DNA from: Actinomyces bovis
GTDB taxonomy: Bacteria; Actinomycetota; Actinomycetes; Actinomycetales; Actinomycetaceae
Reading direction: 5' to 3'
DNA length: 64,000 bases
Assembly: GCF_900444995.1 (NCBI RefSeq)
Contig: NZ_UAPQ01000001.1
Coordinates: 310,001-374,000, forward strand
This document shows, in pieces, positions 47,347-55,116 of the stretch (position 1 is the first letter of the stretch; each line of letters starts with the position of its first letter). The translations under genes were made by a program, and so were the position numbers. Below the pieces are notes generated by a model. It searched no databases. It was not told where the DNA came from and saw nothing but the letters and a program-made list of their open reading frames with translations.

Positions 47347-48155
47347 GGGCCGGTAGTGGGCTCAGCACCGATAATAGGGGCGATTTGCTCCCAAGCACCT
47401 CCAACAGGGTCACTGATAGCGATCTCGTCTTGCTGAGCTTGCAGACTCAGATAGGTAAAAGCATTCACGATACGCAGATTGTCTACACTCAAAGACCCAC
47501 CCAACACCACAGGCAGAACAAAACCATAAACCTCATCAACCCCCAAAGGCCCTAAACGCTCCAAAGCCTGAGACGGCAAAGGGCGCCCACCCTCGTCGTC
47601 TGGGGCAGGCGCATAAAGATACGCGGTACCTCTGAAGAAGGCGTTGCCTGCTCGTTGAGGCGCACCGGGTTGGGTGAAAGTGCGTCGCGCGAGTTGGTCA
47701 ACAATCACCTCATGGTAGACAGGGTCGATATCCAGGCTGCTACCGGTGTTTTCTCCCCATAGGAACATGGTGCCCATAGCGTTGCGGGCCAGGCAATGCC
47801 AAGTGTCTGTGAACGGCAAACGCTCCATGACCGGATCTAACCAGTCCTGGACCACCGGAGCCCACTTCAAAGGATCAGTGATCCAAAATGCCCCACCGCT
47901 AAAACCCTCAAACCCAAAGCGCTGCCAAGTGTGAATAATCGAGCGCGGCAACACCGGAGCAAACCGCTCAATATGCTCACCACTAACCGCCTCCCCCACC
48001 CCCATAGGCCGCAGATTCGCCCCCTCAGGCCCTAACAGACCCCGGTCGATCAGCCTGTCAGTCTTAGCATCCATCTCAGCCAAACTCTGCGGCTCAGGCA
48101 CCGGGATGATGTCCCAAGGATCAGGGATCAACGGAACACTATCGCGACTCATCAC
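47343..48155 (-). CDS. Tdi1-like immunity protein (GAD-like plus DUF1851)
   Basis: The 270-residue protein has a GAD-like domain at about 60-108 (HIERFAPVLPRSIIHTWQRF, FWITDPLKWAPVVQDWLD) and a DUF1851 region at about 115-240 (CLARNAMGTMFLWGENTGSS, then LDIDPVYHEVIV). This two-domain layout is that of Tdi1, which neutralises the Tde1 DNase in Agrobacterium. The start can be a GTG or the ATG next to it (48155-48150). It precedes the toxin in the same operon, so immunity is made first. Codon and base use is less GC-rich than in neighbouring housekeeping genes. Confidence 0.82.
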   Translation of the reverse strand: MMSRDSVPLIPDPWDIIPVPEPQSLAEMDAKTDRLIDRGLLGPEGANLRPMGVGEAVSGEHIERFAPVLPRSIIHTWQRFGFEGFSGGAFWITDPLKWAPVVQDWLDPVMERLPFTDTWHCLARNAMGTMFLWGENTGSSLDIDPVYHEVIVDQLARRTFTQPGAPQRAGNAFFRGTAYLYAPAPDDEGGRPLPSQALERLGPLGVDEVYGFVLPVVLGGSLSVDNLRIVNAFTYLSLQAQQDEIAISDPVGGAWEQIAPIIGAEPTTGP

Positions 48156-48367
48156 ACGCCTCCCAAAAACTCACCCAGAACAACCAAACCCAGCAACCAC
48201 CAGACACACAACCAGCCCAGCAACCACTGACTGCACACTACCAGCCAACCCACACCAACACCCGCAACATCCCTCCCCCAGAGGCTCCGAAACTCGATGT
48301 CCTCACATCCCAGCAGAGACTGAAGGCAAGTTATGGAATTACAGGAACTGCCTATTTGTGTCCTCAT

Positions 48368-48405
48368 CGGCACCTTCTATCCGGCTCAGTCCTGGTTCTA
48401 GGGCT
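48368..48405. repeat. 38-bp direct repeat, right copy
   Basis: Identical to 46360-46397. Read on the plus strand it forms the end of a short open frame starting ATG at 48333 and ending at the same TAG as the lipoprotein. Immediately after it the sequence GGTTAAAACGCAGCG enters the native terminator, so this copy probably marks the ancestral end of the lipoprotein gene. Confidence 0.9.
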
Positions 48406-48411
48406 GGTTAA

Positions 48412-48463
48412 AACGCAGCGCTGCCCGGCTCCATGCTGGTGGAGCCGGGCAGCGCTCTGCGTT
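48412..48463. terminator. rho-independent terminator of rpsP-khpA
   Basis: A 15-bp stem CGCTGCCCGGCTCCA (48419-48433 with 48440-48454) is extended by AACGCAG/CTGCGTT after a 2-base bulge. On the minus strand it ends in GCGTTTTAA, a short U-tract just past the khpA stop. Before the cassette inserted it probably also served the lipoprotein gene. Confidence 0.85.
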
Positions 48464-48466
48464 GCT

Positions 48467-48697
48467 TCAGCGGCGGTCGGTGTCGACGACGTCGACGCGG
48501 ACCGGACTGTCAGCCAAGGCGTTGACCACGGTGCGCAAGCACCGGGCTGTGCGCCCTGACCGGCCGATGACGCGGCCAAGGTCCTCGGGGTTTACCCGCA
48601 CCTCCAGCAGGTCGCCGCGGCGCAGCGACCTGGAGGTGACGTCGTCGGGGTTGTCGACGATGCCCCGCACGAGGTGCTCGAGCGCGTCAGCGAGCAT
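48467..48697 (-). CDS. khpA: KH-domain RNA-binding protein KhpA
   Basis: The 76-residue protein is a single KH domain with the GxxG loop VIGRSGRTARCLRTVVNAL. Small KH proteins of this type bind RNA together with KhpB in Gram-positive bacteria and affect cell size and division. It lies one base past the rpsP stop, the standard rpsP-khpA order, and is followed by a strong terminator. Confidence 0.93.
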   Translation of the reverse strand: MLADALEHLVRGIVDNPDDVTSRSLRRGDLLEVRVNPEDLGRVIGRSGRTARCLRTVVNALADSPVRVDVVDTDRR

Positions 48698-48698
48698 C

Positions 48699-49181
48699 TC
48701 AGGCCTCCTCGGCGGGGGCCTCTGCGGCCTCCTCGGAGGCGGTCTCCTCAGCTGCCTTGGCCTCGGCGGCAGCTGCCTCAGCAGCCTCCTTCTCAGCCTT
48801 GGCCTTGGCCTCGGAGGCGGCGGCCTTGCGCTTCTCGGCGTCCGCGGCGGCGGCCTTAATGGCGGCCTCGGCGGCAGCAGCGGCGTCGCCCTCCTTGACC
48901 TTCAGCTTGCCCTCGGGCGCCTTGAGGCCCTTGAAGGCCTGGTAGATGCCCGTGATCTTGAGCAGGTTGAAGACCGTGTCAGAGGGCTGGGCGCCAACGC
49001 CGAGCCAGTACTGAGCGCGCTCAGAGTCGATGCGGATGAGCGAGGGCTCCTGCATCGGGTCGTAAATGCCGATTTCCTCAATGACGCGGCCGTCCCGGCG
49101 CTTGCGGCCGTCGAGCACGACGACGCGGTAGAAAGGCTGGAACTTCTTGCCCATGCGCTTGAGGCGAATCTTGACTGCCAC
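48699..49181 (-). CDS. rpsP: 30S ribosomal protein S16 with Ala/Glu-rich tail
   Basis: Residues 1-85 are S16, starting [20 protein letters not shown] and containing [14 protein letters not shown] and [19 protein letters not shown]. The following 65 or so residues are Ala/Glu/Lys-rich, ending [11 protein letters not shown], so the protein is nearly twice the usual S16 length. The start is a GTG with AGGAG before it. It is followed directly by khpA. The tail probably is a disordered or helical surface extension, as seen in several actinobacterial ribosomal proteins. Confidence 0.95.
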   Translation of the reverse strand: MAVKIRLKRMGKKFQPFYRVVVLDGRKRRDGRVIEEIGIYDPMQEPSLIRIDSERAQYWLGVGAQPSDTVFNLLKITGIYQAFKGLKAPEGKLKVKEGDAAAAAEAAIKAAAADAEKRKAAASEAKAKAEKEAAEAAAAEAKAAEETASEEAAEAPAEEA

Positions 49182-49537
49182 TTGGTTGAACTCCTGGTTC
49201 TAGTGTTTTGGCGCTTGCCAGACCCCGGTGGGGTCAAGCAACGTTGTCCGGCTCGCGCCGAGACGCGTCCACGCCCGGGAGAGGGGCCGCACGCAGACGA
49301 GTGCAGCAGGTGATTCTGCCAGAACGTCGCGAGCGTACGCCACCAGCACAGCCCCGATCAGGCGGTTTGCCGCTGCGAGATCGCCCACAACCGCGGTGGC
49401 CGCGTCCACCCGCCAGCACAGGCGCTCCGCAGACTTGCTGCGAAGCTAGTTTCATCACTCAGGCACTGACATCTGTCATACGGAAGCGATGACGCGCCTC
49501 AGTACCGGCCCAAGCCTAGCCGGCGGAGCCTTGAGTC
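49182..49537. other. intergenic region between divergent rpsP and ABC exporter
   Basis: This 356-base region has no supported gene. Next to rpsP is a hairpin, GACCCC/GGGGTC with an outer GCTT/AAGC, at 49213-49239. A 69-codon minus frame (49200-49409) is not supported. The region must hold divergent promoters, which I could not assign. Confidence 0.45.
49213..49239 (-). promoter_or_regulatory. rpsP leader hairpin
   Basis: GACCCC (49221-49226) pairs with GGGGTC (49230-49235), and GCTT (49213-49216) with AAGC (49236-49239) outside a bulge. It lies about 32 bases before the rpsP GTG. A regulatory role is only inferred. Confidence 0.3.
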
Positions 49538-50521
49538 ATGAGCACGAACCAAGGCACCACCCCCACCACCCTGCCCCAGACCGCCCCCGTCATCGCCGTC
49601 AGCAAGATGACCAAGACTTTTGGCCAACTGGTCGCCGTGAACCAGCTGGACCTGGAGGTCCAGCCCGGTGAGGTCGTCGCTTTTCTGGGCCCTAACGGCG
49701 CTGGCAAATCCACCACCATCGACGCGATCCTCGGCTTCTCGACCCCCGACTCCGGCACCTTGCGAGTACTCGGCACCACCCCGCGTGAGGCAGTGTCCGA
49801 AGGCCGCGTGGGCGCGGTGCTGCAGACCGGTTCAATGCTTCCTGACTACACCGTGCGCCAAACCCTGGACGTCGTCGCCTCCTTGCAGCGGCGGGTACCA
49901 GATGTGCAAGCCGTAATCGCCCAAGCCAACCTGGGCAGCATCCTCAAACGCAAGGTCGGCAAGTGCTCCGGGGGTGAACTCCAGCGGCTCCGCCTAGCCC
50001 TAGCTCTACTGCCCCAACCCGAGCTGCTGGTGTTGGACGAGCCCACCGCAGGCATGGACCCGAAAGCCCGCGCCGCCTTCTGGGAGACCATGCGCGGCCA
50101 TACCGCCCAGGGCCGCGCAATCCTCTTTGCCACCCATTACCTGCAGGAGGCCGCGGATTTTGCCGACCGAATCCTCATAATTGACCACGGCCGCCTAGTG
50201 GCTTCCGGCTCGGTGGACGAGGTCCGCGCCCTGGGTGAAGGCACCACCGTCACCGCCACCTGGCCGGGGCTTAATGGTGAGGCCGCATTGCGTCACGTGC
50301 TGGCACCCACAGCAGGCAGCCTCCTAAGCGTCTCCGTGCACGGCAGCCACCTAGAAATACGCACCAAGGCTTCCGATGACGTCGCCCGCCTGCTGCTAAC
50401 CCAAACCCCCGCCACCCACCTGGGAATCAGTGCTCTGAGCCTGGAACAGGTCTTTTCCGAGCTAGTCACCGACGACGATGCCGCCGGAACCACCACTGCA
50501 CCAGCTGTCAAAGCCGCCTGA
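49538..50521 (+). CDS. ABC exporter ATP-binding protein (DrrA-like)
   Basis: The 327-residue protein has Walker A FLGPNGAGKSTTI at about 50-61, signature CSGGELQRLRLAL, Walker B LLVLDEPTAGMDP and the switch His in FATHYLQEAADFADRI. The C-terminal domain of about 100 residues is typical of DrrA-type exporters. The following permease, histidine kinase and response regulator suggest a regulated drug or antimicrobial-peptide export unit. The cargo is unknown. Confidence 0.9.
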   Translation: MSTNQGTTPTTLPQTAPVIAVSKMTKTFGQLVAVNQLDLEVQPGEVVAFLGPNGAGKSTTIDAILGFSTPDSGTLRVLGTTPREAVSEGRVGAVLQTGSMLPDYTVRQTLDVVASLQRRVPDVQAVIAQANLGSILKRKVGKCSGGELQRLRLALALLPQPELLVLDEPTAGMDPKARAAFWETMRGHTAQGRAILFATHYLQEAADFADRILIIDHGRLVASGSVDEVRALGEGTTVTATWPGLNGEAALRHVLAPTAGSLLSVSVHGSHLEIRTKASDDVARLLLTQTPATHLGISALSLEQVFSELVTDDDAAGTTTAPAVKAA

Positions 50522-50563
50522 TCCCATCCAGCCCGCATTACTCACCACCTGTAGGAACCCCAG

Positions 50564-51400
50564 ATGAGCACCGCCACCGCCCACCCCACCAACCCGACTG
50601 TCAGCCCTCACCAGGCTGAAGCTTGCACCACCCGCCGCCCGCGACCGTGGGTATACGCCCGCATCGACACTCTGAATACCCTGCGGCGCCCGGATATGTT
50701 GTTCTTCACGCTCATCATGCCGCTGGGCATGTACCTGTTCTGGGGCGCGGCTCAGGATTACGCCGACTACAACGCTGGGCACGGCAACGTGGCCGCCGCC
50801 ACCATGATCAATATGTCTGCCTTCTCCGTGGCCATGGCCGCTACCTGCACCGCCGCGGGGGCCGCCGTCGAGCAGGCTAGCGGCTGGGGCCGCCAAGTGG
50901 CCCTGACCGCCGGGGGCCTGCGCGCCTACATCATCACCAAACTGCTGACCGCCCTGATCGTCTCCGTATTCCCCGTGACCGTGATCTTCACGGCGGGTGC
51001 GTTCACCGGCGCCAGAATGGATACGCCCCTGATTTGGGCTGCCAGCTATTTCCTGTCCTTGCTGGTGGCTGTGCCCTTCGCTTGTTGTGGGCTGGCGGTG
51101 GGCATGTGGGTTCCTGCCCAGGCGGCTGTAGGCATCGCGGGCGCCTCGATCAGCGTCTTTGCATTCTTAGGTAACCTGTTCATGCCACTAAGCGGCACCT
51201 TGTTCACTTTCGCCCGGTTCACGCCGCTGTACGGCGCGGGCAGCCTGGCCACCCGCGCGCTGCAGGGCGACGTCGTCGCCACCACCACCGGCACTGTCCA
51301 CGAGGACCTTTGGCTGCCGGTAGCTAATATTCTGGTGTGGACCAGCATCTTTGCCCTCACCTGCTTGGCTGCCCGCCGGCATGTGACCACACGCCACTGA
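50564..51400 (+). CDS. ABC-2 type transporter permease
   Basis: The 278-residue membrane protein has six hydrophobic segments, opening with a charged N-terminus (YARIDTLNTLRRPDMLFFTL) and containing AFSVAMAATCTAAGAAVE and GIAGASISVFAFLGNLFMPL. It follows the ATPase gene by 42 bases and should form its membrane part. The 3' end is 16 bases before the histidine kinase start. Confidence 0.85.
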   Translation: MSTATAHPTNPTVSPHQAEACTTRRPRPWVYARIDTLNTLRRPDMLFFTLIMPLGMYLFWGAAQDYADYNAGHGNVAAATMINMSAFSVAMAATCTAAGAAVEQASGWGRQVALTAGGLRAYIITKLLTALIVSVFPVTVIFTAGAFTGARMDTPLIWAASYFLSLLVAVPFACCGLAVGMWVPAQAAVGIAGASISVFAFLGNLFMPLSGTLFTFARFTPLYGAGSLATRALQGDVVATTTGTVHEDLWLPVANILVWTSIFALTCLAARRHVTTRH

Positions 51401-51416
51401 GCGGGGGCAGGAGGTC

Positions 51417-52595
51417 GTGAATCCCGCTAGCCCCAGCAGTGCAGCCCACAGCCTTGAGGACGCAGCTCTTAGCAGTTATGCCAAGCCCTGGTACCGGCGG
51501 ATTGACTGGGCCAACTCCATCTGGGTGATCCTACTGCTGGCGCCCCTGTACTTGACCTGGGTCTCCGATGCCTCCCTCGCAATCAAGGGAGTGACCATAG
51601 CTAGTCTCATCGCCTTCGGGGTGGCTGACGTGTGGAGCGTTTCCACTATGAAAAGTTGGCTAGAAGTCCCGGTTGGCGCAACTCTTAAACAGCAGTTGCA
51701 ACCCGTGGCTGGGCGGCTGGCCCTGCTGGTCGCGGTGGCATTGCCAAGCCTGCCTCTGCTGCGGTGGACAGCGGTGTTCTACCTGCCTTATCTGGCAGCG
51801 ATCTTGCTATTTGCCACGCCGCTGCGCACCGGAGTCACCGGCACGCTAGTGCTATGCGCAATGGCGGTGACGGTCACAGCGCTATTCGCTCCAGGCTGGA
51901 ATCACCTGTGGATGGCGCTCGGCTGTGCGGGTTCAAGCACGGCGGTTTCCCTGGGGCGCATTACGGCTGATGTCACTGAGCGGAGGCGGGTCAAGGAAGT
52001 GGAACTCGCGACCTCCGAACAGCGAGAGGAGATCGGCCGGGATGTGCATGACATCCTCGGCCACACCTTAACGGTTCTTACGCTCAAGGCCGAGGTGGCC
52101 CAGCGCTTGGTCCGCGGGCAGCCGGACCAAGCGGAGGCGGAACTTACGGAGATCATCGAGCTGTCCCGCTCCGCCCTGGCTGATGTGCGCGCCACCGTGA
52201 CGCGGCTGCGCACGCCAGACCTAGCGAGCCAGTTGGAGGCTTCCCGCACGGCTTTCGCGGCTGCTGGCGTGGAGGCGGTTTTCAAAGGGGCCGCCGCGGC
52301 GGTGCCTGCCGAGCAGAGGCAGACCCTGGCTTGGGCCCTGCGTGAGGCCACCACTAATGTGATTCGGCATGCTGCTGCCAGCCGCGTGCAGGTATGGCTG
52401 GGGCCGGGCTTGCTGCGCGTGGTAGACGACGGCGTCGGCCTGCCTGCTGGGTCTAGCGGCGCTGAAAGTAATGGCCTGCGTGGGCTGCGGGAGCGGGTCA
52501 CCGCCAGTGACGGCCAGGTGGTGATCACCAGCCCGGTTGACGGCGCTGGCGCCGATCCGGCGCGTCCAGGATGCTGTTTGGAGGTGCGACTATGA
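51417..52595 (+). CDS. sensor histidine kinase (HisKA_3/DesK-like)
   Basis: The 392-residue kinase has about five N-terminal membrane spans without a large outer domain, a HisKA_3 box with His211 (GRDVHDILGHTLTVL), and an ATPase domain with ATTNVIRHAAAS, VVDDGVG and GLRGLRERV. Such intramembrane-sensing kinases often respond to cell-envelope stress or antibiotics. The start GTG at 51417 follows AGGAGG closely. Its stop overlaps the response regulator start as ATGA. Confidence 0.9.
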   Translation: MNPASPSSAAHSLEDAALSSYAKPWYRRIDWANSIWVILLLAPLYLTWVSDASLAIKGVTIASLIAFGVADVWSVSTMKSWLEVPVGATLKQQLQPVAGRLALLVAVALPSLPLLRWTAVFYLPYLAAILLFATPLRTGVTGTLVLCAMAVTVTALFAPGWNHLWMALGCAGSSTAVSLGRITADVTERRRVKEVELATSEQREEIGRDVHDILGHTLTVLTLKAEVAQRLVRGQPDQAEAELTEIIELSRSALADVRATVTRLRTPDLASQLEASRTAFAAAGVEAVFKGAAAAVPAEQRQTLAWALREATTNVIRHAAASRVQVWLGPGLLRVVDDGVGLPAGSSGAESNGLRGLRERVTASDGQVVITSPVDGAGADPARPGCCLEVRL

Positions 52596-53224
52596 GTTCA
52601 GAGCACGCGGGAGAGCACCCGATTCGAGTGCTGATTGCCGATGACCAAGCCCTGGTTCGTGGCGCCTTAGCCACGCTGCTGGGACTGGAGGAAGACCTGG
52701 AAGTAGTAGCACAGCTGGGCAGTGGCCTTGGTCTGGTGGAAGCGGTGCGGGAACACGCGGTGGATGTAGTGCTGCTGGACATTGACATGCCACAGGTGGA
52801 CGGCTTGACTGCGGCGGCGCGCTTGACAGAGTCCGGGCTGGCGTGCCGGAGCCTGATTGTCACGACCTTTGGGCGCCCCGGTTATCTATCGCGGGCGCTA
52901 GAGGCGGGGGCGGCAGGATTCATTGTCAAGGACACTCCGCCGGAGCAGCTTGCGGCAGCGATCCGCACGGTGCACGCAGGCGGTCGGGTGATTGATCCGA
53001 CGCTGGCACAAGAGTCTGTGATCCTGGGGCCTAACCCATTAACTCCCCGAGAACGTGAAGTGTTGCGGGCGGCCCGTGATGGGGCGGATGTGTGCGAGAT
53101 CGCGCAGGTGCTGCATCTGGGTGAGGGTACCGTCCGCAACTACTTGTCCGGCGCCATCAGCAAAACTCATGCGCGCAACCGGACGGAGGCAGCGCGTACC
53201 GCCGAGTCCAACGGCTGGATCTGA
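52592..53224 (+). CDS. LuxR/NarL-family response regulator
   Basis: The 210-residue protein has a receiver domain with the acidic pair DD in LIADDQ and the phospho-acceptor Asp63 in LLDIDMPQVDG. The C-terminal LuxR helix-turn-helix is LTPREREVLRAARDGADVCE with GTVRNYLSGAISKTHARNR. GGAGGTG lies before the ATG at 52592, which overlaps the kinase stop. It probably controls the upstream ABC exporter genes. Confidence 0.92.
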   Translation: MSSEHAGEHPIRVLIADDQALVRGALATLLGLEEDLEVVAQLGSGLGLVEAVREHAVDVVLLDIDMPQVDGLTAAARLTESGLACRSLIVTTFGRPGYLSRALEAGAAGFIVKDTPPEQLAAAIRTVHAGGRVIDPTLAQESVILGPNPLTPREREVLRAARDGADVCEIAQVLHLGEGTVRNYLSGAISKTHARNRTEAARTAESNGWI

Positions 53225-53253
53225 GTGGCTTACTCGGGCCGTGGCTGCGCCGT

Positions 53254-54780
53254 TCAAGCCTCATCTAGGCTGGCGACGCGCTTGACGGCTCGCTCCTTCG
53301 TCCAGATATCCCCCTCAAGTTTGCCTGGCAACAACTGGTTGCCCTCGGCCACGAAGGCTGGTTCAGCGACGCCGTCGGCCCGCTGCAGGTCGTAGTCACG
53401 CAGGGTGGATAGCACCCAGCGGGTGAGCCAGAGCACCGCCACCAGGTTGAGGATGGTCATCAGTGCCAGGGCGACGTCGGCCATAACCCAAGCGAGTTTC
53501 AGTTCAACGATGGCGCCCAGGCCGGTGGCCGCCGTCATGGCGATGCGCAACACCAGGCTGGAGTACTTGCCGCCACCCAGGTAGGAGATATTGACCTCTG
53601 CGAAAGTGGAGTAGCCCAGCACCGAGGAGTAGGCGAAGGTGAAGACCAAAAAGCTCATGAACCAGATGACCCAGTTGCCTGGCAGGGCGTCGGCCAGGGC
53701 GTGCTGGACCATGGTGGTTTCAGCCCAAGTGGGCTCAACTCCGGGGGTGTAGACCTGTGGGGAGGCCAGCAAGACCGTTAGGCCGGTGGCGGTGCAGATG
53801 ACGATGGTGTCGATGAAGACGCCCAGGGACTGAATCAGGCCTTGGGTGACGGGGTGCGCGACGTCGGCGGTAGCGGCTCCGTTCGGGGAGGAGCCCTGGC
53901 CAGCCTCGTTGGAGAACAGCCCACGCTTGGTGCCGTTGAGGAAAGTGGCGAATAAGCCGCCGCCTGTGCCTGCCAGACCGGCCTCTAGTTGAAAGGCGCC
54001 GCTGAAGATATCCGCGAATACGCCAGGGACCGCAGGCAGTGAGACCACGATAACTACTGCCACCACGATCAGGTAGGCCGCGGCCATAAGCGGCACCAGC
54101 CATTCGGTTACCCGCGCCACGACTCGCATGCCCGCTAGGAGGATGGGGGCGGTGATGAGCATCAGGATGATTGCGGTGGCGTTAACGGAGGCTCCGTGGG
54201 CGTCACGCAGGGTCAAGGCGATGGTGTTGGATTGGACCATCGGGAAGATCAGGCCGTAGGAAAAGACCAGCATGACGGCGAAGAGGAGCCCCATGCCGCG
54301 TCCTAACCAGCCGTGTCCGATGCCGCGCTGCATGTAGTAGGCCGGACCGCCGCGGAAAATGCCGTCAGCGGAGCGGACCTTGAATACTTGCGCCAGGCTG
54401 GACTCGGCGAAGGAGGTGGCCATGCCGAGGAGGGCCACCACCCACATCCAGAACAGGGCGCCCGGGCCGCCGAGGGTGACGGCTAGGGCCACACCGGCAA
54501 TATTTCCGGTGCCGACGCGCCCACCTAGGCCGATCACGAAGGCCTGGAAGGAGGACAGTGAGCCGCGCTGATGGCGGGAGCGGAGCACCAGATGCACGGA
54601 ACGGGCGAAGAGCCGCAGCTGCACGAAACGAGTTGCGAGCGTAAGCATCAGGCCGGTGCCGATCAGCACCCAGATCAGAATGTTGCCGGAAACGAAGCTC
54701 TCAAAGTCGGCGAGTGTGTCCACCAAGGCGGTGGGGGCGACGGCGTTGTAGGCGCCCTGGGCGGTTGGTGCTGCTTGCAC
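53254..54780 (-). CDS. AGCS-family alanine/glycine:cation symporter
   Basis: The 508-residue transporter has about ten membrane spans and the AGCS signatures GLGGRVGTGNIAGVALAVTL and LFSNEAGQGSSPNGAATADV, plus HPVTQGLIQSLGVFIDT. It imports alanine or glycine with Na+ or H+. The start is a GTG at 54780. Its upstream region holds the symmetric four-box array at 54926-55004. It converges with the response regulator gene with only 29 bases between stops, and no terminator is visible there. Confidence 0.92.
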   Translation of the reverse strand: MQAAPTAQGAYNAVAPTALVDTLADFESFVSGNILIWVLIGTGLMLTLATRFVQLRLFARSVHLVLRSRHQRGSLSSFQAFVIGLGGRVGTGNIAGVALAVTLGGPGALFWMWVVALLGMATSFAESSLAQVFKVRSADGIFRGGPAYYMQRGIGHGWLGRGMGLLFAVMLVFSYGLIFPMVQSNTIALTLRDAHGASVNATAIILMLITAPILLAGMRVVARVTEWLVPLMAAAYLIVVAVVIVVSLPAVPGVFADIFSGAFQLEAGLAGTGGGLFATFLNGTKRGLFSNEAGQGSSPNGAATADVAHPVTQGLIQSLGVFIDTIVICTATGLTVLLASPQVYTPGVEPTWAETTMVQHALADALPGNWVIWFMSFLVFTFAYSSVLGYSTFAEVNISYLGGGKYSSLVLRIAMTAATGLGAIVELKLAWVMADVALALMTILNLVAVLWLTRWVLSTLRDYDLQRADGVAEPAFVAEGNQLLPGKLEGDIWTKERAVKRVASLDEA

Positions 54781-54925
54781 GGTGGTGTCCGTCCGTCGGG
54801 AAGTGGGAGGCGAGCGCGAGGATACAACGTGTGGCTAGGTGCATACTTTGCCGTCCACAGGCTGAGGTAGTGGGTTTAGTTGGGCGGGTTGTGGATGGGG
54901 GCGTGTGTGAGCGCTCCTCCGCCCT

Positions 54926-55004
54926 CGTTCGGACAACTTTCTGCCGTTCGGACAACCTGTGACCGGGTGCATGGTTGTCCAAACGGCGTTTGGTTGTCCG
55001 AAAG
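54926..55004. repeat. symmetric four-copy GTTCGGACAAC array
   Basis: Two direct copies of CGTTCGGACAAC (54926-54937 and 54945-54956) are followed by two inverted copies, GGTTGTCCAAACGG (54973-54986) and GGTTGTCCGAAAG (54992-55004). Direct and inverted pairs are each spaced 19 bases, and the whole is mirror-symmetric. The inner pair forms a 14-base arm with one mismatch. It could be a multimeric operator or a hairpin. Confidence 0.8.
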
Positions 55005-55020
55005 CCAGGGGTGTCAGCAG

Positions 55021-55099
55021 GGCGGGTTATGGGGCAGGGCAGGGTGGGTTATGGGGCGGGCGGGTTATGGGGCAGGGCAGGGTGGGTTATGGGGCGGGC
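55021..55099. repeat. 38-base G-rich tandem repeat
   Basis: About two copies of a 38-base unit, each containing two GGGTTATGGGGC motifs separated by GGGCAGGGCAGGGT-like sequence. Plus-strand G-tracts could form a quadruplex. It lies directly past the stop of the PKD-protein gene on the minus strand. Confidence 0.8.
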
Positions 55100-55116
55100 G
55101 GGGGGACGGGGCGGGG

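Larger units (their letters stand above)
48156..48466. other. AC-rich cassette leader, right repeat and terminator region
   Basis: Bases 48156-48367 are A/C-rich on the plus strand, unlike the surroundings, and hold the upstream region of the immunity gene. A minus-strand frame of 73 codons (48152-48373) ending at the immunity start encodes a hydrophobic Trp/Leu/Val tail. It is not supported as a real gene. The right 38-bp repeat (48368-48405) and the rpsP-khpA terminator follow. Confidence 0.5.
54781..55116. other. intergenic region with four-box array and G-rich tandem repeat
   Basis: This 336-base region lies upstream of the AGCS gene and downstream of the PKD-protein gene. It contains the array at 54926-55004 and the tandem repeat at 55021-55099, annotated separately, and no supported gene. 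A plus-strand frame that crosses it has no coding signature. The promoter of the AGCS gene should lie between 54781 and 54930. Confidence 0.6.

Noticed and set aside
49200-49409. 69-codon minus frame upstream of rpsP
   Set aside because: It ends at the rpsP leader, lacks a convincing ribosome binding site and matches no family that I recognise.
55021-55099. G-rich repeat considered as a CRISPR array
   Set aside because: The 38-base units are contiguous tandem copies with no unique spacers.
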